From Pelomicrobium methylotrophicum (GTDB lineage: Bacteria; Pseudomonadota; Gammaproteobacteria; Burkholderiales; UBA6910): 64,000 nt of DNA. Of this stretch, positions 63,958 to 64,000 are shown one piece after another. Position 1 is the stretch's first letter. The number at the start of each line of letters is the position of its first letter. Position numbers and translations under genes: made by a program. The DNA lies in assembly GCF_008014345.1 (NCBI RefSeq), contig NZ_VPFL01000002.1:124001-188000 (forward strand), given 5' to 3'. Below the pieces are notes generated by a model. That model was not told where the DNA came from and ran no database searches. It saw nothing but the letters and a program-made list of their open reading frames with translations.

Positions 63958-64000
63958 ATGAAGGTTTACCAAGTGGGGGGCTCGGTGCGCGACGAATTGC
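63958..64000 (+). CDS. cca: CCA-adding tRNA nucleotidyltransferase, first codons
   Basis: Only the first 14 codons are inside the window: MKVYQVGGSVRDEL. This matches the start of the class II CCA-adding enzyme, whose GGxVRD motif lies exactly here. The enzyme adds or repairs the 3'-CCA of tRNAs. The call is based on this short but characteristic segment; the rest is beyond base 64000. Confidence 0.85.
   Translation, partial: MKVYQVGGSVRDEL

Overview
The window is chromosomal DNA of a GC-rich, respiring Gram-negative bacterium, most likely a betaproteobacterium. Pointers are the blocks pcm-tolC-waaA, glnA-(DUF4124)n-ntrB-ntrC and algH-ruvX-pyrR-pyrB-pyrC', a single-chain argA, and a polyphosphate block of ppk1, CYTH/CHAD, sixA, ppx and phoU. 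No rRNA, tRNA, CRISPR array, insertion sequence or phage gene was recognised. This placement rests on gene order and protein character read by eye, not on a database search.

Bases 1-12,900 are a cell-surface polysaccharide and LPS region: UDP-glucose dehydrogenase (partial), a UDP-glucuronate-epimerase-like gene, rfbC, rfbA, rfbB, waaC and waaA. It is broken up by toxin-antitoxin (TA) genes. Intact pairs are two mntA-hepT loci and one vapBC. A DUF433/DUF5615 pair and a HEPN/MNT pair each carry a frameshift. Between them lie decayed pieces of at least five more modules: a PIN fragment, a HepT tail fused to flanking sequence, a dead mntA-hepT pair, a DUF433 promoter and start, and a frameshifted vapB followed by a 39-codon vapC with its middle deleted. 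A lone VapC relic lies at 22.2-22.35 kb. rfbD is not present in the window.

Bases 12,850-24,920 hold tolC, pcm, a TetR-controlled RND efflux operon, a TPP riboswitch with thiC, uppP, a rhodanese and a cation efflux protein. Bases 24,900-30,340 are a nitrogen-control block. glnA has two NtrC boxes and a sigma-54 promoter; two DUF4124 coiled-coil proteins and ntrB-ntrC follow. Next is a compact proteostasis operon, ftsH-hsp20-psiE, behind a good match to a sigma-32 heat-shock promoter; the same three families occur together in mobile heat-resistance islands.

Bases 33,590-49,000 hold xthA, a DUF4124-glutaredoxin fusion, oligopeptidase A, the pyrimidine group pyrB plus catalytically dead pyrC' with pyrR, ruvX and algH, photolyase, a potassium-uptake group with trkA and two tandem trkH genes, an inositol-phosphatase-like gene and a peroxiredoxin-like gene. 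Bases 49,000-64,000 hold rsmE, argA, yggX, the polyphosphate/phosphate block (ppk1, CYTH-CHAD, sixA, ppx, phoU), rpiA, ilvA, a lytic transglycosylase, an NDUFA9-like protein and the first codons of a CCA-adding enzyme. A nested stem-loop element of about 80 bases separates ppk1 from the CYTH-CHAD gene.
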